Below, one piece after another: positions 63,884-64,000 of a DNA stretch of 64,000 nt. Every line of letters starts with the position of its first letter. The first letter of the stretch is position 1. The notes beneath the pieces are model-generated. The model made no database searches, was not told where the DNA came from, and was given only the letters and a program-made list of their open reading frames with translations. A program made the translations under genes and the position numbers. Source of the DNA: Roseiarcus sp963779095 (lineage in GTDB: Bacteria > Pseudomonadota > Alphaproteobacteria > Rhizobiales > Beijerinckiaceae); contig CAVZWU010000002.1 of assembly GCA_963779095.1 (NCBI GenBank), forward strand, positions 1 through 64,000. The letters are read 5' to 3'.

Positions 63884-64000
63884 TAGCGTCTGGTTCTGGG
63901 CCGCGTATCTCGTCGCCAGCCAGACGCCGGGCATGTCGGCGGTTCAGTTTCAGCGGCAACTTGGGCTGACACGATACGAAACTGCGTTTGGCATCCTTCA

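Larger units (their letters stand above)
62489..64000 (+). mobile_element. IS1595-family element, copy 3 (inverted, interrupted by IS630, runs past window end)
   Basis: It begins CGTGCCTATCCGGTTGACTC, the right end of copies 1 and 2, in opposite orientation. The 5' transposase part is 62539-62806 and the sequence resumes at 63886 (GCGTCTGGTTCTGGGCCGCG). The preceding 8 bp ATACAAAG should be its target duplication; the partner lies outside the window. Confidence 0.92.
62539..64000 (+). pseudogene. IS1595-family transposase (type B), copy 3, split by IS630
   Basis: The first 89 codons equal copies 1 and 2 up to VMERSHTPL, where the IS630 starts at 62807. The frame resumes at 63886 with VWFWAAYLVASQTPGMSAV and continues past the window end. 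Non-functional unless the IS630 is removed. Confidence 0.92.

Overview
The window is high-GC DNA, most likely from an alphaproteobacterium of the Hyphomicrobiales type. The indications are alphaproteobacterial-style IS21/IS66/IS1595/IS6 elements, a box-type benzoyl-CoA operon, and a cobalamin-riboswitch cbtBA locus. No ribosomal marker is present, so the genus is not decided.

Layout. 1-5.5 kb: debris of a glucoamylase/ricin-lectin gene, an intact IS21 element, and an IS1595-type transposase gene split by a second IS1595 element. 5.6-8.8 kb: chromosomal backbone (radC, map, cinA-like, gpt). 8.84-44.7 kb: a ~36-kb genomic island. The 5' half of a tRNA-Leu(UAA) lies at its left edge and the complementary 3' half at its right edge. 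Both share a 10-bp core in the anticodon loop, and a tyrosine integrase gene starts about 175 bp inside the right edge. Just inside the left edge is a second, complete tRNA-Leu(UAA) gene interrupted by a 212-nt group I intron. It may replace the split gene.

The island cargo concerns nitrogen-compound use: a TacAT-type toxin-antitoxin pair, a polyamine-type ABC transporter, an M20 amidohydrolase, two FAD amine oxidases/dehydrogenases, and a complete short-chain amide operon. In that operon an AmiC-like sensor and AmiR-like ANTAR antiterminator precede ABC transporter genes and an acetamidase/formamidase, behind a leader with an intrinsic terminator. The island is laced with IS elements (IS1595, IS3, IS91 interrupted by IS110, two IS6), a full-length group II intron, tRNA 3' fragments and a MITE-like repeat.

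44.8-52.1 kb: the aerobic benzoyl-CoA (box) pathway, with boxR, boxC, boxA and boxB on the minus strand and benzoate-CoA ligase divergent. 52.2-55 kb: an iteron-like TAAACGC array, an IS66 element and a DUF4239 membrane protein. 55.3-58.7 kb: a small AT-richer island between two identical 97-bp direct repeats of the marR 3' end. It carries a ParA-family ATPase gene overlapping a HEPN-like (RxxxxH) gene; the ATPase gene is interrupted by a 1093-bp IS1595 element. 58.6-64 kb: marR and a divergent VOC gene, cobalamin riboswitch-cbtB-cbtA-phosphatase, a secreted protein gene cut by a third IS1595 copy, and an IS630 inside that copy.

Several otherwise normal genes (map, potA, two solute-binding proteins, a dimethylglycine dehydrogenase-like gene, boxC) carry one-base frameshifts. 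These may be genuine decay or base-calling errors.
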